The notes under the pieces: generated by a model
The model's database searches: none
Told to the model about the DNA's origin: nothing
The model's input: the letters and a program-made list of their open reading frames with translations, nothing else
Program-made: the position numbers and the translations under genes
Assembly (NCBI GenBank): GCA_003520925.1
Contig: DOTV01000103.1
Span: forward strand, 1-6,211
Direction: 5' to 3'
Origin: Bacteroidales bacterium
GTDB taxonomy: Bacteria; Bacteroidota; Bacteroidia; Bacteroidales; VadinHA17
Length of the DNA stretch: 6,211 nt
Shown here: one piece after another, positions 3,359 to 6,211 of the stretch
Position numbering within the stretch: position 1 is the first letter of the stretch
Layout: each line of letters starts with the position of its first letter

Positions 3359-6211
3359 TTACCTTCTGGAATCGGCTTCAGCAGTTACATTGGTCTCAGT
3401 AAGGCTTTCGAGCTCTTCGAGAGAACCGACTATTACACTGTTATACTGACGTTGTCCTGTTCCTGCAGGTATCAGGTGACCAACAATCACGTTTTCCTTC
3501 AGTCCCTCAAGCTTGTCGATCTTGCCAAGTATTGCAGCTTCATTAAGTACCTTGGTTGTCTCCTGGAAGGAGGCTGCCGAGAAGAAGCTGTTAGTTTGGA
3601 GTGCGGCTCTTGTTATGCCCTGGAGTACCTGGTTTGATGTAGCCGGAACAGCATCTCTTGCATCAACAACTTTAAGGTCGCGGCGTTTAAGGACAGAATT
3701 CTCATCCCGTAATTTACGGGCAGTAATTATCATTCCGGGACGAAGGGTCTGGGAATCACCGCCATCGACGATGTATTTCTTACCATAGATCCAATCGTTT
3801 TCATCCATGAAATCGAGTTTATCCACAACCTGGCGTTCCAGGAACTTAGTGTCACCCGGATCAATAATCTCGACTTTCCTCATCATCTGGCGCACAATGA
3901 TTTCAAAGTGCTTGTCGTTGATCTTCACGCCCTGTAAACGGTATACTTCCTGTATCTCATTTACAATATATTCCTGGACTTTTGTCGGACCTTTAATAGC
4001 AAGGATGTCAGAAGGAGTAATTGCTCCGTCGGAAAGAGGAACACCAGCTTTGACATAATCGTTCTCCTGAACAAGTATCTGTTTTGAAAGAGGCACAAGG
4101 TATTTCTTAACCTCATCGGTTTTGGACTTAATTGTTATTTCGCGGTTACCTCTCTTGATTTTACCGAAAGTAACCTCACCGTCGATCTCGGATACAATTG
4201 CGGGATTTGACGGGTTACGTGCTTCAAACAACTCCGTAACTCTGGGCAGACCGCCAGTAATATCGCCTGACTTACCGACAGCTCTTGGTATCTTTGACAG
4301 AACATCGCCTGCTTCAACCATCCTGGTGGACTCGACAACAAGGTGGGCACCGACGGGCAGGTTGTATAACCTCAGTTCCTCACCTTTGGGTCCCATTATC
4401 TTAATCGCGGGGTTCTTGGTCTTGTCCCTGCTTTCGATTATAACCTTTTCCTTAAAGCCTGTCTGTTCATCCGATTCCTCTCTGAAGGTTATACCTTCAA
4501 TAAGGTAATCATATGCAATCTTCCCGCCAAGTTCGGCAATAATAACCGCGTTGAAAGGATCCCATTCACATATAAGCTTGCCCTTTTCGACCTCCTGGCC
4601 GGGTTTTACATATAATTTTGAACCATATGGAATTGTGTGAGTAGTAAGGGCTATTCCGGTTTTCTTATCAATTATCCTTAGTTCGGCAAGACGTCCGATA
4701 ACTATGTCAATATCGCCCTTCTCAGGATCTTTCTTCGGTACCGATCTGATCTCCTCAATCTCAGCAATACCGCTGTATCGTGCAACCAGCCTCGATTCTG
4801 ACATAATATTTGATGCTGTACCTCCTACGTGGAATGTACGTAGGGTAAGCTGTGTACCGGGTTCACCGATACTCTGGGCAGCAATAACTCCGACTGCTTC
4901 GCCTTTCTGGACCATACGTCCGTTCGCAAGGTTACGCCCGTAACATTTAGCGCATACACCTTTTTTCGACTCACAGGTAAGAACCGAACGTATCTCCACC
5001 TGTTCAATCGGTGAATCTTCGATTCTGCCAGCCAGCTCTTCAGTGAGCTCCTGTCCTGCTTCCGAGATAAGCTCACCTGTAAGAGGATGAAAAACATCAT
5101 GAACTGTTGTACGTCCGAGAATCCTTTCGTAAAGTGATTCAACGACTTCCTCATTTTTCTTGATGGCCGTGGCAACAAGTCCTCTCAGTGTTCCGCAGTC
5201 CTCCTCATTAATGATAACATCCTGGGAAACGTCGACGAGACGGCGTGTAAGGTAACCTGCATCGGCAGTTTTCAAAGCAGTGTCGGCAAGACCTTTACGG
5301 GCACCGTGTGTTGAGATGAAGTATTCGAGAACTGAAAGACCCTCCTTGAAGTTCGAAAGGATTGGGTTTTCGATGATGTCCGATCCGGTTGAACCTGATT
5401 TCTGAGGCTTGGCCATAAGACCCCTCATTCCTGAAAGCTGACGGATCTGTTCCTTTGATCCCCTCGCCCCTGAGTCGAGCATCATATAAACTGAATTGAA
5501 ACCCTGCTTATCATTTGAAAGCTGTTTCATCAGCGACTGGGTAAGCCTTGCATTTACATGTGTCCAGATATCAATGATCTGGTTGTATCTTTCGTTGTTG
5601 GTTATGAAACCCATGCTGTAGTTATTCAGGACCTCTTCAACCTGCTCATAACCTTCGGTGACAAATTTCGTTTTCTCCTCAGGTATAATTACATCATCGA
5701 GGTTAAAAGACAAACCTCCCTTAAATGCTGAATAGAATCCAAGGTTCTTTATAGCGTCGAGGAAATCTGCAGTTTTTGCCGTTCCGGCAAGTTTCAGTAC
5801 CCGTCCTATAATATCCCTGAGCGATTTCTTCGTAAGGATCTCATTTATGTACCCTACCTCTTCGGGCACAAACTGATTAAATATCACGCGGCCGACAGAG
5901 GTTTCGACAAGATGATTTACAAATTCACCGTCAACCCTGTCGTTTACTTTAACTTTAATAAGAGCATGAAGGTCAACCTGACCCTCGTTGTATGCAATAT
6001 TTACTTCTTCGGGAGAATAAAAAACAAGACCCTCCCCCTTCACCTTGTCAGTTGCAGAGCTCTTCCTTCCCTTTGTGATATAGTAAAGGCCAAGTACCAT
6101 GTCCTGTGAAGGAACAGTAATTGGTGCACCATTTGCAGGATTCAAAATATTATGTGATGCGAGCATAAGCATCTGTGCTTCAAGGACGGCACCGTTTCCA
6201 AGAGGAAGATG
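3359..6211 (-). CDS. rpoC: DNA-directed RNA polymerase subunit beta' (5'-truncated by window edge)
   Basis: This is the C-terminal 950 residues of the largest catalytic RNA polymerase subunit. The frame stays open to base 6211, and the residues before the first Met (HLPLGNGAVLEAQ) match beta' sequence just after the catalytic NADFDGD motif, so the real start lies outside the window and the Met at 6172 is internal. Counting from the first visible residue: the bridge-helix region with GARKGLADTALKTADAGYLT is at about 303-322; the second zinc site is Cys339, Cys413, Cys420 and Cys423; the trigger loop begins in QSIGEPGTQLTLRTFHVGG at about 446-464; an SI3-like insertion of roughly 180 residues follows; the loop closes at DITGGLPRVTELFEAR, about 650-665. 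The C-terminal signatures VYRLQGVKINDKH and GLKENVIVGHLIPAGTG are intact. From the equivalent point, E. coli beta' has about 940 residues, so the length is normal. The stop is TAA at 3359-3361. Identity is certain; the domain borders are approximate. Confidence 0.98.
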   Translation of the reverse strand, partial: HLPLGNGAVLEAQMLMLASHNILNPANGAPITVPSQDMVLGLYYITKGRKSSATDKVKGEGLVFYSPEEVNIAYNEGQVDLHALIKVKVNDRVDGEFVNHLVETSVGRVIFNQFVPEEVGYINEILTKKSLRDIIGRVLKLAGTAKTADFLDAIKNLGFYSAFKGGLSFNLDDVIIPEEKTKFVTEGYEQVEEVLNNYSMGFITNNERYNQIIDIWTHVNARLTQSLMKQLSNDKQGFNSVYMMLDSGARGSKEQIRQLSGMRGLMAKPQKSGSTGSDIIENPILSNFKEGLSVLEYFISTHGARKGLADTALKTADAGYLTRRLVDVSQDVIINEEDCGTLRGLVATAIKKNEEVVESLYERILGRTTVHDVFHPLTGELISEAGQELTEELAGRIEDSPIEQVEIRSVLTCESKKGVCAKCYGRNLANGRMVQKGEAVGVIAAQSIGEPGTQLTLRTFHVGGTASNIMSESRLVARYSGIAEIEEIRSVPKKDPEKGDIDIVIGRLAELRIIDKKTGIALTTHTIPYGSKLYVKPGQEVEKGKLICEWDPFNAVIIAELGGKIAYDYLIEGITFREESDEQTGFKEKVIIESRDKTKNPAIKIMGPKGEELRLYNLPVGAHLVVESTRMVEAGDVLSKIPRAVGKSGDITGGLPRVTELFEARNPSNPAIVSEIDGEVTFGKIKRGNREITIKSKTDEVKKYLVPLSKQILVQENDYVKAGVPLSDGAITPSDILAIKGPTKVQEYIVNEIQEVYRLQGVKINDKHFEIIVRQMMRKVEIIDPGDTKFLERQVVDKLDFMDENDWIYGKKYIVDGGDSQTLRPGMIITARKLRDENSVLKRRDLKVVDARDAVPATSNQVLQGITRAALQTNSFFSAASFQETTKVLNEAAILGKIDKLEGLKENVIVGHLIPAGTGQRQYNSVIVGSLEELESLTETNVTAEADSRR

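Noticed and set aside
4135..4350. Minus-strand open frame of 71 codons in another frame inside rpoC
   Set aside because: It overlaps the conserved SI3 end and DITGGLPRV region of beta' and has no family resemblance.
3452..4943. Several plus-strand open frames of 61-128 codons opposite rpoC
   Set aside because: The long, highly conserved rpoC frame leaves few stops on the opposite strand; the translations are Ser/Thr-rich and unlike known proteins.
4825..5178. Minus-strand open frame of 117 codons in another frame inside rpoC
   Set aside because: It covers the zinc-site and trigger-loop coding region; its product is a frame-shifted reading of beta' sequence.
5912..6109. Plus-strand open frame of 65 codons opposite rpoC
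   Set aside because: It is opposite conserved beta' sequence with no start context or family match.
6170..6172. ATG as a true start of the rpoC reading frame
   Set aside because: The frame is open upstream to the window edge, and the upstream residues align with beta' just after NADFDGD, so this Met is internal.

Overview
The window carries six genes and the first codons of a seventh. All lie on the minus strand, so transcription runs from base 6211 towards base 1, and they are packed end to end with no gap above 22 bases. In transcription order they are: the C-terminal two thirds of rpoC (RNA polymerase beta'), a small DUF3467 protein, a Rossmann-fold/DUF2520 protein, a KdsC-type HAD phosphatase, a UbiA-family membrane prenyltransferase, a Maf-type nucleotide pyrophosphatase, and the signal peptide of an exported protein cut by the window edge.

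The organism is most likely a member of Bacteroidota, probably near Bacteroidales. Four signs point there: the order rpoC-DUF3467; the KdsC-like protein ending in a Trp-Met...Phe-Ser-Trp tail; beta' insertions (a KSGSTGSD-like segment before the bridge helix and a long segment near the C terminus) that I recall from Bacteroidota beta'; and the lack of convincing Shine-Dalgarno sequences before nearly every start. Base composition is moderate and looks even across the window. This placement rests on remembered family features, not on a search.

Layout: 3359-6211 is rpoC, starting just after the catalytic NADFDGD motif and covering the bridge helix, the second zinc site, the trigger loop with its SI3-like insertion, and the true C terminus. 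3022-3339 is the DUF3467 gene and 2205-2999 the DUF2520 gene, with a longer start possible. 1697-2218 is kdsC-like, 710-1693 the UbiA-type prenyltransferase, 85-708 maf, and 1-74 the start of the exported protein. Junctions are short (14-base overlap, 3-base, 1-base and 10-base gaps), which suggests one polycistronic unit running on from the RNA polymerase genes, with translational coupling.

Functionally, the block joins transcription (RpoC) with envelope and housekeeping enzymes: KDO release for lipopolysaccharide (KdsC), prenyl transfer in the membrane (UbiA type), and removal of non-canonical or excess nucleotides (Maf). The DUF3467 and DUF2520 proteins have no established role. I saw no rRNA, tRNA, CRISPR array, insertion sequence, riboswitch or intrinsic terminator, and no stretch above 300 bases lacks a gene. 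The window looks like conserved core chromosome, not an accessory island; the most interesting points are the unknown proteins tied to rpoC and the unassigned lipid prenyltransferase.
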